A stretch of DNA of 64,000 bases from Geosiphon pyriformis. Lineage: Eukaryota > Glomeromycota > Glomeromycetes > Archaeosporales > Geosiphonaceae. The stretch's first letter is position 1. Every line of letters starts with the position of its first letter. The stretch lies in assembly GCA_016748015.1 (NCBI GenBank), contig JAAOMT010000175.1:575498-639497 (forward strand). Reading direction: 5' to 3'. This document shows, one piece after another, positions 47,407 to 60,874 of this stretch. The position numbers were made by a program, and so were the translations under genes. The notes under the pieces are model-generated. The model searched no databases and was not told the DNA's origin. It was given only the letters and a program-made list of their open reading frames with translations.

Positions 47407-50400
47407 TATTTTGCAATAGAACCAAAAACAGTAGTAATATAAAAATTACTTATTTACAAACTCAAAGATAACATGTGTTCAAATAACAAGAGTTCTTTTA
47501 ACGTTTAAAAAAATTTATATAAATTTAAATACATTAGATTATTATTATTATTTTGTTTAATATATTTTTATAAAATAATTAATTTGTTTAATTAAATATT
47601 TGTGCATATTTTTTTCACAATTATTTAAAAATATAAAATTGTATATAAAATTATAAAAAAATTATTGTAAAAAATATTTATAATAGAAAATTTTAGATAA
47701 TATTAATATTTTCAAATTGTTTATCATAACATTTTAAAATCTTGGTTATTTATTTATAATTAAAACTATAAAATTTATTTGTACATCCATCATATAAAAT
47801 GCTAACAAAAACTTGAAAAAAATTATCTTTTGTAAAGAGTTTTACAAAATAATATAACTTTTTTTCAACAATAAATTAATCAATTGATTAACATAATTTT
47901 TGGCAAAAATTCTATTCATTAACCATATATTGCGGCATTTAATTTTAACTAATATTTTGAGGTTTATCAAATTGTCTGTTTTTTTATTAATATTGAATTG
48001 TGTTTGAAAACAGCATTTTATCTGTTTTATAAAAAATAAGGGTTTTTTAATTATTATTAAGATAAATTTGGTTTATTTAACATGTTTATGCTTTTGAATT
48101 TGTATAAGCATTAATAATTAGTAGACTTTTTATATTCTTATGATTTGTTTCCTTTTATTTTTTTATTTTCCTTATTTTCAAAGTGTTAGCAAAAATATTG
48201 TTGAATTATAATTTGTAATAAGTTAATATCAAACACAATTATAAATTTAATAATTTTATTTTTAAAAAAATTAGCCAGTAAACTATTTTGTAAATTTACT
48301 ATATAATTATTAAAAATCTTTGTAAAAGTGCAAGAGCTTTTAACAAAACACAAATATTACATTATATTTTAAAAAATATTTGAAAGTTTTATATGTTATA
48401 AATAAATATTTGTTTCAATTTAACTTTGTATTATTGCTTTTTAAAATAATGAATATCCTGAAAATATTGAAGAATAATATTTTTATTAAAGACAAAACTG
48501 TTAATTGTTTAAAAAAAATATTGATTTTGAAAAATTATTTAATTAGAAGAATAAAACAAAATAAAAATAAGAATAGTAATTAAAAACAATTACAAAAAAA
48601 GATAATAATACTAATGATTAATTAATATACTAATCATATCAAAGGAATATTTTATTTATTAATAAATTAGTTTTTGTCTGATTTTTTATTTATATTTATT
48701 ATTAGTTTATTTAAACTTGACATGAATAAGAAAATATACTTATATATTTTTTGCTAATTTTTCGGTTAAAATTTATAAAAACTAAAAAAGAAAATCTTTA
48801 ATAAAACAATAATTTAGTATATTTTATATATTGTTTATAAATATTTATGTAATGTTTTTGAAATCTGATTTTTAATTGTTTATAATAAGTTAATTAAATT
48901 AATTAAAAAAACCCAAGTTAACGAATGAAAATTATGTTATCCATTAATAAAAACATTTAAACAAATAATAACTTTATAATTTGAGTTTTAAAAACATAAA
49001 AAAAATTTTTATTTATTTATTTTACTATATTAAATGTTTTATAAAAACAAGTCAAATAAAATTAATTTATATTAATGAGAATTAGACTTTAATATATATT
49101 AAAAACAGGATTTTTCTTAATAATATTTTGTTTTTAATGATCGTATAGTTGAAATAAAAACTTTTTTAATATCCAGAATTTTATCTTTTGTATAAGTTAA
49201 TTTTAATATAAATTTAAACAGATTTAAGTATCTAAGAGATTAAAAATTAAAAAGAATAAATATCAATTTTTGTAAAGATTTCACACATAGTTTGTTATAA
49301 TAAATTTTATTTTTAATCATAATAATGCAAAAATAAATTCTGTTTATAATGTAAATAAATCTGCTGCATGAAATTGTCTCCAAAAAACATTAAATTGATG
49401 TTACAAAAACAATCTTTGAATAAGTTTAACAAAAAAATATATGTTTTATATTTAAACCTTTAATTCATTTTAAATTGTCACATTTGAAAAATAAATAAGG
49501 TTTGATTATTTGCAGTGGTTTTGTCATTGCTCAATTTAGAGGTATTGTTTCTTTGTTCAAAGTTTCTAAGTTGCTCCATATAGGTTTTGCTTGTGATGTT
49601 GCTGTTTGGAAATAACTTTGGTTGATATGTCACGTGCCGGTAGTGGTGGCCAATCACATGTTGAAAACGCATGAGCCACACTTATTTTAAAGCTCGTCAC
49701 GCGAAAATAAAATTTGAAAAAAATATATTTTATTTTTAAGATTAATAAATCTTATAATTTCAAAATTAAAATAAATAAAAAAAATTATTATTAATCCATG
49801 GCCAAAAATATTGTATTTAAAATCAATTTAAGCGTATAGCAGACAAAAACGTTAAGTACAAAATTTTAAACATGGTTTAAAATTTTATTTTTAACAATAA
49901 TAATTTTAAAATATCGAGAATTGATTGTTCTTAAAGTTTATTATATACATCCATAACTTTTTTTACTTAGAAAATTTTAAGCAATTAATAAAAACATTAT
50001 TTATTTTTTAATAATAATAATTAGTATTCTGTATAAAATTTTATTAATTAATAATTTATATAATGTTAAATTAAATTATTGTATAAAGAATTAGTATGAT
50101 GTATATTATTAATTTTTTTTATTTTTTACAATATTATATTAATTTCATTTATTTATTTTTATTTGTTAAAAATTTATATTTTTAATTTTTATTAAATGTT
50201 TTTTCAAATTTAAGACATTTTAAGAATTTTGTTTATTGTCAATTGAATAAGAACATGATTTTTTCATGATAGATTTAAAATATATAACCAACACAAATAA
50301 AAATAATATTATGATGAGCTTTTTTTTATCTTTTTTTATCTATATAATTAATAATATAGATGTTTACAAATGGCAAAATAATAAACGTAAACAGTTGGAA

Positions 50401-53400
50401 AGTTAGTATAACATGTTTTTTAAAGCATAAAATAGAAAACCTTTCTTTTTGTTTTATAATTAAATTTAACTAAATTATACTTATTCTTTTTTTTTCTAAC
50501 TATAATTATTAAAAATTCAAATTTAATGAAAAGATTTTAAGCAGATACCATACAAAAATAATTTTGATGTATTGTAATACTTTGAAAAACATATTAATAA
50601 TTATTTAAAAAAATAGACAAAAGTTTTAAATAATATATATTAAGTATTATATATTATTATCTTTTAAGAGTCTAATACTGAAAAGTTTAGACTTTTTTAT
50701 CAGCTTGCTCAAAACTATTTTGTTTTATACCTATGCTTTTACGAAAATTATAGCTCAAAATTTCCATTCAGAACAGATTATATTTAAGATTTGTTTAGTT
50801 ATTAACATAAAAATATAATATTTAATATACTAGTATTTTTTTTTAGTTGCTTAATAAAAAAACCATTGAAAATTTTAATTAATTATCAAACAGATTTAAA
50901 AACAATATTACGAAAAGTACTTTCTACTTAAAAGATAAAATAAATAATTTAAATCAATAAAATTTAAAAGTAATAGAATAATTTACATAGAAAAATTACA
51001 TATTAATTATTAAAATAAATTTTTTTTGTTATTTAATTTTAAAACTATGTTTGATTTATTTAAAAAACCAAACTTAAATCCAAATAAACTATTAAAATTA
51101 TATATTAAAATAATTTTTGTAAAGTATAACTTTGAACAATAATGTTAATATTTTAAAATTAAGAGAACAAAAACTTTTAAACAGATATAATACTATGTAT
51201 TATTGACTTAAAAACTTAATTTTTGCTGCTTTTATTGTTTTGTCTTTTTATATCTTTTTTAATATTATAATTAAGTCTTAAATTACTTTAAAACTAATTT
51301 TTACTATCATAAAAATATGTATTCATATTTTAAAAAATTGGTATTAATTATTTATATTCTATTTATTTAAACTAATATTTGTTAAGACTATAATATTATT
51401 TATATAAAATCACAAAATATTAAGAAAACTACTTTGTTTTTTATTATATATATTTATATAGATTTTATAAAAAATTAATTGTCTATCTTCTTTTAATAAT
51501 CAAACTAAAAAATTATTTAAAAGAGTTTGTTTTATAGTAATTAATCAAAGTAAAAAAGTTTTTAATATTATTTTTTAGATAAAAAACTATAATAATAATA
51601 TTTGAAATTTTTTTGATAAGTTAGTTAATAGTTTATTTATGTTTGCATATTTTATTTTGTTTAATTACACTTTAAATCAGACATAATTAAAGAGTTTATT
51701 TATTTTCTTTAAAGTTATTATATATAAATATAATCAAATAAAAGCTAATTTAATATTTTTAGTTTTGTTAAATTAAGATAAATTTTTGTTTTATATTACT
51801 TAATTTAATATTTTATTTTTTAATTTTAATTAAAATTAGAATAAGTTTTATATTAAAAATTGCCTTGTATTAACCATATATAAATTTTTTTAAAAAATAT
51901 TTTTAAAAACAGAATTACAAAAAAAACTTAATTTTTACTTATATTATATTTTTAATTAAATATTCTAATATTAATATTGTAATTGTTTTATATTAACTGT
52001 TTGAAAAAAAACACAACTTGAAATATATAAAAAATAATATTATTTATATGTATTTAGATTAAATAAATCTGTATATTATTGTTATTGTATTAAAATAATA
52101 TTTGTGTATATATCTTAATCTAATAAAATAAATAATACATAAAAATAAGTTATTATTATATTTAATAATGCTATTTGTGTATTAAAAAATAAATTTAAAG
52201 CCAAAAAAAGTTTTTTAAATAAAAATTTAATTTTCTAAATTTGTTAAATAAAATATATATATATAGAATTTAAAATTTACTTTTTAACATAGATAATATA
52301 AATTTTATTGAAGTATTTTAATGTAACAAAATAAAAATAATTATTTTTATTTTTGTAAATTATTGAATATATTAAAAAAAGAGCTTTTTTTCTAAATTTA
52401 TTTAAATATAATTTAAGAATTTATTTTAATTTTAATTTTATTTCTGAAAATTTTTTTAATTCTGTTTTTTTTTCAAATTTTAAGAATTCAAGTTATTGAA
52501 AATAATAATATAATTTAGTTTTTTTTAAAAATATTTTAAAAATAAAAACATTTTATTATTATTGCTTTAATAAAATAAAATATTTTTACTACTTATATAT
52601 ATATATTATATATGTTGTATAATAGTTGTAAATTATGCCTTTTTTACATATAATCAATTATTTAGACTTATATTTAAACTAAATTAAATTAAAAAAGATA
52701 AAAGTTAATCTAATTTATTAAGTCTATTAAAAAACTATTCAAATTTTAAATATCAAAAATAAACTTATTTAAAAACAGTTTAGTTTTTTTATATTATTTT
52801 TAATATTAAAATAACCTATTTATTATAATATTAACAAATATTTATTAGTTAAATCACTTAAAAAAGATTTTAAAACAGCATTTATTTTATTATTATTTAT
52901 TTGATTAAAATTTACTTTAGTCTTAAGATTAATAAAATTCTTAGACAAATTAGCCAAAATATAAATAAAATATTTAATAACACAATTTATTATTACCAGA
53001 TTAGCTTCTACTTTGAATTTTTTATACATATTTATAATTAAAAATAATTTAAATAAAACAACCAAAAAACCAATTAGTTTAACAACAAATTTTATTAATA
53101 CAGTTAAATCTAAGATATAAAATTTTAAAAAATTTAACTTAGACTTGGTTTTAGCATTAAAAACTATAGAAAAAAATGTAATTACTTTAAAAATAACTTG
53201 TAATATATAACAAAAAACCAATAATATATTTAATAACAACTTTTTTTTAATTAAAACTTAATAGAATTTTTATTAAAATTAAAAAAACAACTATATAATT
53301 AAAAGCCAAGCCATTAAAAGCTTGATATTTGTAATAATAATAATACTTTAAAATTTCTTACCAAATACAATATTCGTATAAAATACTAGTTTTTAAAACA

Positions 53401-55448
53401 AAAATATTTACAATCTTTAAAATTTAAAAATTAGATTAGCAAATTATTAATAACAACAAGATTTAGAAAATTGAAAAATAAAACAGATTTAATTACTAAT
53501 TTGAGAAATTATATTCCTAATTTTAAAAATTATACAGCCAAAAAAATTGATCAATTTGGTTTTAAAATATTTCTTGAAATAAAAACGTTTTTTTATTAAT
53601 TAAAAGAAAAATTTTAATATTCTTTTTATTAATACAAATAAGCAAACAAAAATAATATTAGCAAAAGATAAGTTTTTAAAACAAATAACAACATATTACT
53701 ATATTTTAATTTAACAGAAATAATTTAATGAAAACTACTTAGAACAAATTTAATATTATTAAAAAAGATACCAAAAAGAACATTATATAATACAATAACA
53801 AAAAAGCAACAAATACTACAAAAAAAACTTTGTAATCTTAAAAGTAGTTAAAACAACCAAATTATTAAAGACAATTTTAATAGCAATACTTAAAAGTAAA
53901 CTTTATATAAAACAGTTTTATATTATTCTTAAATACCAATTTTATATTAATAAAAACATATATAAATTAAAAGACAGTCTTAATAAAAGCTAATTTAATC
54001 TTGAATATAGTATCAAATATTAAAATAAAAGTTAACTACTTAGCAAATTTTTAATAATTAAAAATGGTTTTTTAAACACTACTAAAAGTAACACTATTTT
54101 TCTGTATTTTGTTTAAAAAGTAAAGTGAATAAGATTTTATTTAGGCTAAAAGTTTAAAATATAAATTTTTACATTTTTAATAGGTTTATGTGGGGTTTTT
54201 TAATACATTTTCATTCTAAGAAATGAAAATAAATAAAAAGTTTAAATCTGTTCATTCTTAAAGAATATTCAGATTCATTGAAAAATTTTGGATCTAAAAT
54301 TTTTCTTTTTAAGTAATAAAAACAATTTTAAATTTCTTTTTTTAGTAAGAAAGCTTCGCGTCTTTAATATTATTAATGAAATTCATAATTTGTAGCACAT
54401 ATAATTATTAAAATCTGCGAATACATCAAAGCTTTTAAATAGATTTGTACTCGATACGTAGATTAATTTTTAAAAAAAGTTAATCGAAATATTAGCTTTG
54501 ATTTCAACATTTTGAAAATGCTTTTTCATAAAATTAAATAGAAACAAAATTAATTAATATCAAATTTTAGTTATCATAAGATTTAATTAACTACATATTA
54601 AATTTAAAATAAATAAATATTTATTATATTTAGTTACACCTGCAAAATTTAAAAATATATTAAAAGTTTTTAACAAATAAACTATTTTTAATTGTATGTG
54701 GTTGTTAATTTTTAGACATATAAAAATATTTAAAAACTAAAAATTAAATTAAATAAAAACAATATAAAAAAATGGATTGTTACAAAATAAAGATTTATTA
54801 TATTAATTTCATAAATTTCACTTAAAAAATAAAAATAAAACCTCAATAAATTACAATCAGTATAATTTTTAATTATTGTATTTATAATTTTAACTTGGTC
54901 ATTAAAATAAAGGTTTTCTTCTTTTTGAGTGCAATTTGCAATAAATGATAAAACTGATTGTTTTAATTAAACAATCTCCAGGTTTTGAGAACTTTTATCA
55001 TTTAAATTGGATGAAAATATTTAATTTTTTAAAATGCGAACTGAAAATCTTGAGGAAACAAAAAAAATATAATATTTAAAATATAGTTTGATTGCTTTTT
55101 TTTGAATATCTGGAATTTTAATTTCGATTAAAAAAGCTTTTCGATTTTGAAATAAAATAAGAAGGAAGTAAAATTAGACATTTCGAATTTATTAGAAAAC
55201 AACTCCATCTTAAAAAATATATTTTAGAAGAAACTATTTATTAAAGAGTTAGTGTTTCAAAATTGAGTTATATTTTTATTTAATGCCTTCACGCTTTCAA
55301 AGTTTTTTTATTGAATATTTATTTTTTTATTTCATTGCCAGTAAAAAACTGAAACACCATCTAAAAATTATAATTATAATTAGTGGGTAAAAGCAAGTAT
55401 GCATTTAAAAGTTATATCTCTAATGCCACTAAAATTCATTTTATAGTT
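47407..55448. other. Extremely AT-rich region without recognised genes
   Basis: About 8 kb with almost no G or C in long stretches. A slightly richer island at about 49470-49700 carries a 67-codon minus-strand frame I cannot assign. A 138-codon minus-strand frame at 52823-53239 is Leu/Ile/Phe/Lys/Asn-rich, as expected from composition. From about 52.85 to 54.05 kb the plus strand is visibly A-rich and G-poor. The last part (about 54.9-55.4 kb) resembles 58.7-59.1 kb. Probably decayed mobile DNA. Confidence 0.5.
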
Positions 55449-55811
55449 TTAGCCTGTGACAAAACAACTTATAAAATAAAAGGGAGTATTATGGGATCGT
55501 GGTGAAGCCAATAATTTTTGATGAATTATCATAAAAGAGTATAAAATGCTATTTATTTGAAGAAATGACATATTTTCACATGTCTTATTTGTGCACACGA
55601 GTTTATTTTGCCAATTTTCCCACAAAACTCTATTTGCCATTAAACCTCCTTTTACCTTAAGTTCTAAAGTTTTTTTGATGTTTAAATCGATAAAATGTCA
55701 TTCCTTTAAATTTGTAAATAGTAGGCTATAGAATATTTTGCCAGTGAAAATATCTAAGATAGGGAGTATAGCTTTCAGAAATCTATAATTAAGTTAAATT
55801 TATCTTTTTAT
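55449..55811. other. Flank duplicated with 59.1-59.37 kb
   Basis: The 3' flank of the first BTB-BACK-TLDc pseudogene, part of the tandem segmental duplication. No gene of its own. Confidence 0.5.
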
Positions 55812-57045
55812 GATTTGAAAAACTTCATACTCGTCAACAAAGAAATTCATTGCTTGTTTTCTGACCCAGGCAAAAAGAGGCTCCATAATTTAGTCTACCA
55901 TAAAGTCCATATTTGCCAACGAATTTGCTAAGATTAGCATTTTCAACATTGTCGTCTCCAAGGGGAAAGATAAAACTTTCTTTTCCATTTAAATATTGAT
56001 GGTGAGAATGCCAAGATTGTGGGGTATAGCTGCTTATTAGCTGAACAGTTCCTTTTACTTTGATCACAATGACTGTCGCTTCTTTATTGTCACATAATCG
56101 ATGAAAATCGGCTGGAGTGACTGCCTTGGAATAACAATTTAAAATTATTTCTACATTGATTTTCAAAAGGAGAATTTTGTCTTTGCCTTGAACCCAATAA
56201 TCAAACTGTTTTATATTGTGCCATTGAAGAAGCAAGAACAACGCAATGGCTGAGCGTCTACAGACTTTTGATGACTACCTGGTACGGGATAATGATGTAA
56301 AAGATCTTCAAATAAAGTTCCAGGTAAGATTCTCGCAAATGGTTTTACTTTGTGATAGAAGTCAACTGAAGATATGTTAAAGAAGCGAATTAAAGGTAAA
56401 AGTCTTTCAATAGATTCCTTAAAAGCGTTAAAGTTTTCATCTGTCCAGTAAAGAACGTTCTTCATCTGAATATTGTTATCCAATTTAGCAACTCCCCATT
56501 CCACAATTTTTTCCCAGATTTCAGATTCATTTATATTTAGGTCATTTCGAGTTAAAATTGAGGAAAGAACGTTTTCACTGAGGGAGGTGAAATCTTGGGA
56601 ATTGAAGACTATAGCCGGATTGTTAGCAGCTATTTCGGTGCAGAATTCTTGTAACTTTTTGAAAGAATCATGCATAAATAAGATGTTCTGCAAAGTGATG
56701 AAATTTTTTTCTAGCTCTTTTGCATAGTGTTGAATCAAATAATCTTCAAGGAGATCAATAAGATTCTCTAGAATAAGTTCGTTAGCGGTTACAAGCAATT
56801 TTAACATGGTAAGAACTCCATGTTTATTAAGAGAGATCTTGCCGTTATAAATATATCTGTACAAAAAAATAAAAGATATGAATTGATATTGGTCAAAATA
56901 CTTTGAAGCAAACAAAAATCCTTATCTGAGAATTATTTCAAAAATTTTAGGTGAAATATTAGGTTTAGTAAAGATAATAGCATTGTTTTCCTTTTCAACC
57001 GAGTGCTATGGCAAAATATGGTGATCTGGCTATGGATAAAACGTG
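55812..57045 (-). pseudogene. BTB-BACK-TLDc gene copy 1, disrupted
   Basis: From 57045 downwards: a truncated and frameshifted BTB piece (ARSPYFAIALG; NNAIIFTKPNISPKIFE), a former intron whose donor is AT instead of GT (CAG/ATAAGG), then an open frame from YIYNGKISLNKHGVLTML through the BACK domain (NELILENLIDLLEDYLIQHY, IWEKIVEWGVAKLD, ESIERLLPLIRF, VKPFARILP) to 56211. A frameshift leads to a TLDc domain (TPADFHRLCDNKEATV, SYTPQSWHS, KESFIF, FVGKYGLYG) that lacks about 30 residues near its end and stops early at 55834. TLDc proteins of this type are greatly expanded in Glomeromycotina; their role there is unknown. Confidence 0.8.
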
Positions 57046-59377
57046 AAAGTATTGTTGAAGTGACAAAATAAATTTATTTTAAAAAAGTTCTGGTTTTTTA
57101 ATTTAAAAGTAACTTATTTTTTTGAATTTTTTGCTGATAAAATATATAAATTATTGTTGTTGATTATAAAAGGTTTTTCTTAATAACTAAATGATTTATT
57201 ACCCAAAATAGTATTTTAATTAAATTATTAATACTTAAGAAAATGGTTTATAAATCTTCTTTCTTTAAGTTTTTTTTTGAAACTGTCTTATCTTTTATAA
57301 GCAATTATTTATATTTTCATTAAAAATTAAAGTAATTATTGCAAAATGTTTTTGTAGTTATATCTGTTATTTTTTAAAAAAAATTAGCTTAATATTAGTT
57401 TTATTAGTAATATTTTTATGTATTTATAAAAATTTATAATAAATAATTAAAGTTAACTATTTAGTAAGGAAAATGAAACTTTGTTTTACAATTATGTTTT
57501 TGTACTGGCTTTATTAAAGTTATACAAAATATTTTATTGAAATAATTTATTGGTTTAATGTTTAGAAGATAATGAAAAAAGAAAAATAAAGTTAACTAAA
57601 TTTACTTCTTTTATAAATTATGTTATCTATGTCTTTGTTTTTATCAAACTATGTTTAAATGAGTTTAATAATAAAAGTACAAAGATACAGTATTTTGACA
57701 TAAATTAAAAGAATTTTTTTCTTTTTTATTTAAGTTTTGCAAAAAATAATTCTTTTTATAATTTTTATAAAGCAAAGATATAATTGCTCTCTTATTAACT
57801 ATTGTTCATAACGAATTTTTTAGCTATTAAAAAACTCATGCTTAATGATTTATTTGGTTATCTATTTTAGCTAATAAAGATTTTAAACTACGAACTGAAT
57901 ATAATTTACAAACAAATAATCTTATTAATAACATAATTGTAAAAAACTAAAGAAAATATTTTATAGAGTAATATTTGTTTTAATTTATTATTGAATTTTT
58001 GGGTAGGCTTTTTGAAAAACCAAGATTCAAAATAAATCTAATAATAATTAAAAAATATTATTATTAAAAACACTTTATAACCAAATTAGAAAGAAACAAT
58101 ATTTTAGGTAATCCTGTTATAATCAAAATATTGGGTCTTTTTATATATATCAAAAATATTTCAAATGCTATCTTTAAATATTATAGTACATTTAATTTTT
58201 ATTTTATTAATTAGCTAAATTGGATTGAATAAGATTTATTAATATATTGAAAGCATATTGGTTAAATTATTAAAGAAAATATATATTTTCTAAAATGTAA
58301 ATATACCAAAAAGTTGTTTTACATTAATATCAACTTTTAAATTATGGCATAAAAATTTTCATTATGATAAAATATTTTTAAATATTTTGAATAAATCATA
58401 ATAAAACAATGTATTAAATACCATAATTAAAAATTTAATGAAAGACTTTCATATGATTTTTATTAATGAAAATAAAAAGATTTAAATTGCCCATTATTTA
58501 ATTAAAAATACTAATATAATTATCAATTATTTTAATTATTTATTATCAATATTGCCAATTAATTTTTAATTATTTTAGTAAAAGTTAGTAATATCATAAT
58601 TTTTTTTCATATCTCAGAATATAATATATAAAGAAATATTTTGTTTTAGCCATAAAAATGGAAAATTTCTTTTTTTCAAGTGTAATATTAAAATAAAATA
58701 TAAAATTGATTGTTTTAATTAAACATATTTTAAATACCCTCCGATTTTGAGAACTCATTACTTAATTTCTATTAAATTTTTTTTAAAATGCAACTCAAAA
58801 TTTTGTAAAAACATAGCAAAAAGTACTCTCAGTTGTGCTTTTTGAATTGAAATTGAAATTCCTTTACCCAAAAAACAAGAAGAAAGTTTTCCATTCTAAA
58901 TAAATAAGAAAAAGGAAGTACAATTACCTCTATTTTAAAAAATAATATTTAGAAGAAATCTATTTACTTAAAAAGTTGGGGTCTTAAAGGTGAGATTATA
59001 TTTTGAAACTTTTTTTCTTTTCAAATCTTTCAGATTTACTTATCGGCATATTTATTGATGCCCTGTAAAAAACTATAACACCATCTAAAACTTATAACTT
59101 TAATTCGCGGGAAAAAGCAACTATGTATTTAAAAGTTATATTTCTAAAGCTATTCAGCTAAAAGCGTTTTATGGTTCTATTCTGTGATAAAAACCTAAAA
59201 TTCAGAGATCTCTTTATTAAAACGACTTTGAAGTTCTAAAGTATTTTGATATTAAAATAAATCAAATGATATTCTTTTAACTTTATTGTGAAGCTCAAAA
59301 TAGTAGCTATTAGCATATTCTGTCAATGAAAATTTCTTAGATAAGAAGATATATAATCAAATTAAATAAAAGCAAAT
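57046..59377. other. AT-rich spacer between BTB-TLDc copies
   Basis: No gene seen. The part from about 58.7 kb onward is similar to 54.9-55.8 kb, at an offset of about 3.7 kb. Confidence 0.55.
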
Positions 59378-60874
59378 TTATTTTTTTATAATTTGAAAAA
59401 CTTCATATTCCTCCAAAGAAAATAATATCATGTTATTTTCTGATCCAGACATTATTGCATGCTCATAATCTGTTGTATTTTTACAATAGCAGCCTAAACC
59501 ACTTTTAAAGTCATCGCCAAACAAATGAATATTACTAGTTCCAAAAGAGGATCCATAATTTGATGCACCATAAGATCCATATGTGCCAACAAACTTGCTA
59601 AGTTTATCATTTCCAACTTTGCCATCTTTAAGAGAAAAAATAAAACTTTCTTTTCCCTCTAAAAATTTATTCCTAGAATGCCACAATTGTGGATTATAGC
59701 CACCAATTAGCTGACCAGTTTCTTTTACTTTGAATACACTTATTGTTGCTCCTTTATTATCACATAATTGATGAAAATCGGCTGGAGTGAATCCATCTCG
59801 ACTGCCTCGAAATAACAATTTAAAATCATTTTCACGTTGATCTTCAAAAGGAGTATTTTCTTCTTTCCCTTGAATCCAATGATCAAGCTGTTTTATATTA
59901 TGCGGTTGAAAAAGCACTGAATTAAGATTTGATCATAATGGCTGAGTGTCTACAGATTTTTGATGACTACCCGGTACGAGATAATGATGTAAAAGGTTTT
60001 CATATAAAGTTCCAGGTAAAATTCTCGCAAATGGTTTTACTTTGTGATAGAAGTCAACTGAAGATATGTGAAAGAACCGGATTAAAGGTAAAAGTCTTTC
60101 AATTGATTCCTTAAAAGCATTAAGGTTGTTATCTGCCCAGTCAAAAACTTTTTCTACCTGAGTATTTTTATCTAATTTAGCAACTCCTTATTCTACAATT
60201 TTTTCCCATAGTTCAGATTCTTCCATATTTAGGTCATCCCGGCTTAAAATTGAGAAAAGTGCATTTTCATTAAGGAATGTGAAATCTTGCGAGTTGAAAA
60301 CTATAGCTGGAATGTTAGCAGCTATTTTGGTGCAGAATTTTTTTAACTTTTTGAAAGAATCATGCATAAATGAAGTTTTCTGCAAAGTAGCAAAATTTTC
60401 TTCAAGATTTTTTTCATGGTGTTCAATCAAATAGTCTTCAAGGGGTTCAATAAAGTTTTCTAGAATAAGCTCGTCAGCGGTAGCAAGCAATTCTAAAATG
60501 GTAAGTACTTCATGTTTATTAAAAGAGATCTCGCCATTATAAATATATTTGTGCAGAAAAATAAAACATATAAATTTATGTTGGCAAAAATACTTTAAAG
60601 CAAATGAAAATCTTTATCTGAGAATTATCTCAAAAATTTTGGGTGAAATATTAGGTTTAGCAAAGATAATGGCATTATTTTTTCTTTTAAGCTCATTACT
60701 AGAGAGTGCTACAGCAAAATATGGAGATCTTGCTGCTAAAATTGGTGAATGAGCATGAAAAGTTCTAATATTAGACACTTCTCCAATAACAATCCTAACA
60801 TCAGAAAAATTCTGGCTATCCAGTAAATTTCCAAAATCATCAGATTAAGCCTGAAAGAATTGCTAAGGTGCCAT
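59378..60874 (-). pseudogene. BTB-BACK-TLDc gene copy 2, disrupted
   Basis: Starts MAP then TAG, and a second stop follows within the first ten codons. The BTB core (NFSDVRIVIGEVSNIRTFHAH, AARSPYFAVALSSNE) is otherwise complete. The intron has lost both borders: donor CAG/ATAAAG (AT for GT) and acceptor CACAA (AA for AG). The BACK domain is open from MLATADELILENFIEPL to WEKIVE, where TAA (60188-60190) replaces the Trp codon of copy 1. The TLDc domain (59917-59378) is intact: DHWIQGKEEN, TPADFHQLCDNKGATISV, GGYNPQLWHS, GTYGSYGASNYGSSFG, and the end EYEVFQIIKK. Confidence 0.82.

Noticed and set aside
52823-53239. 138-codon hydrophobic minus-strand frame
   Set aside because: The residues are almost only L, I, F, K, N and V, as expected from A/T-only codons in skewed DNA; no motif or start context supports it.
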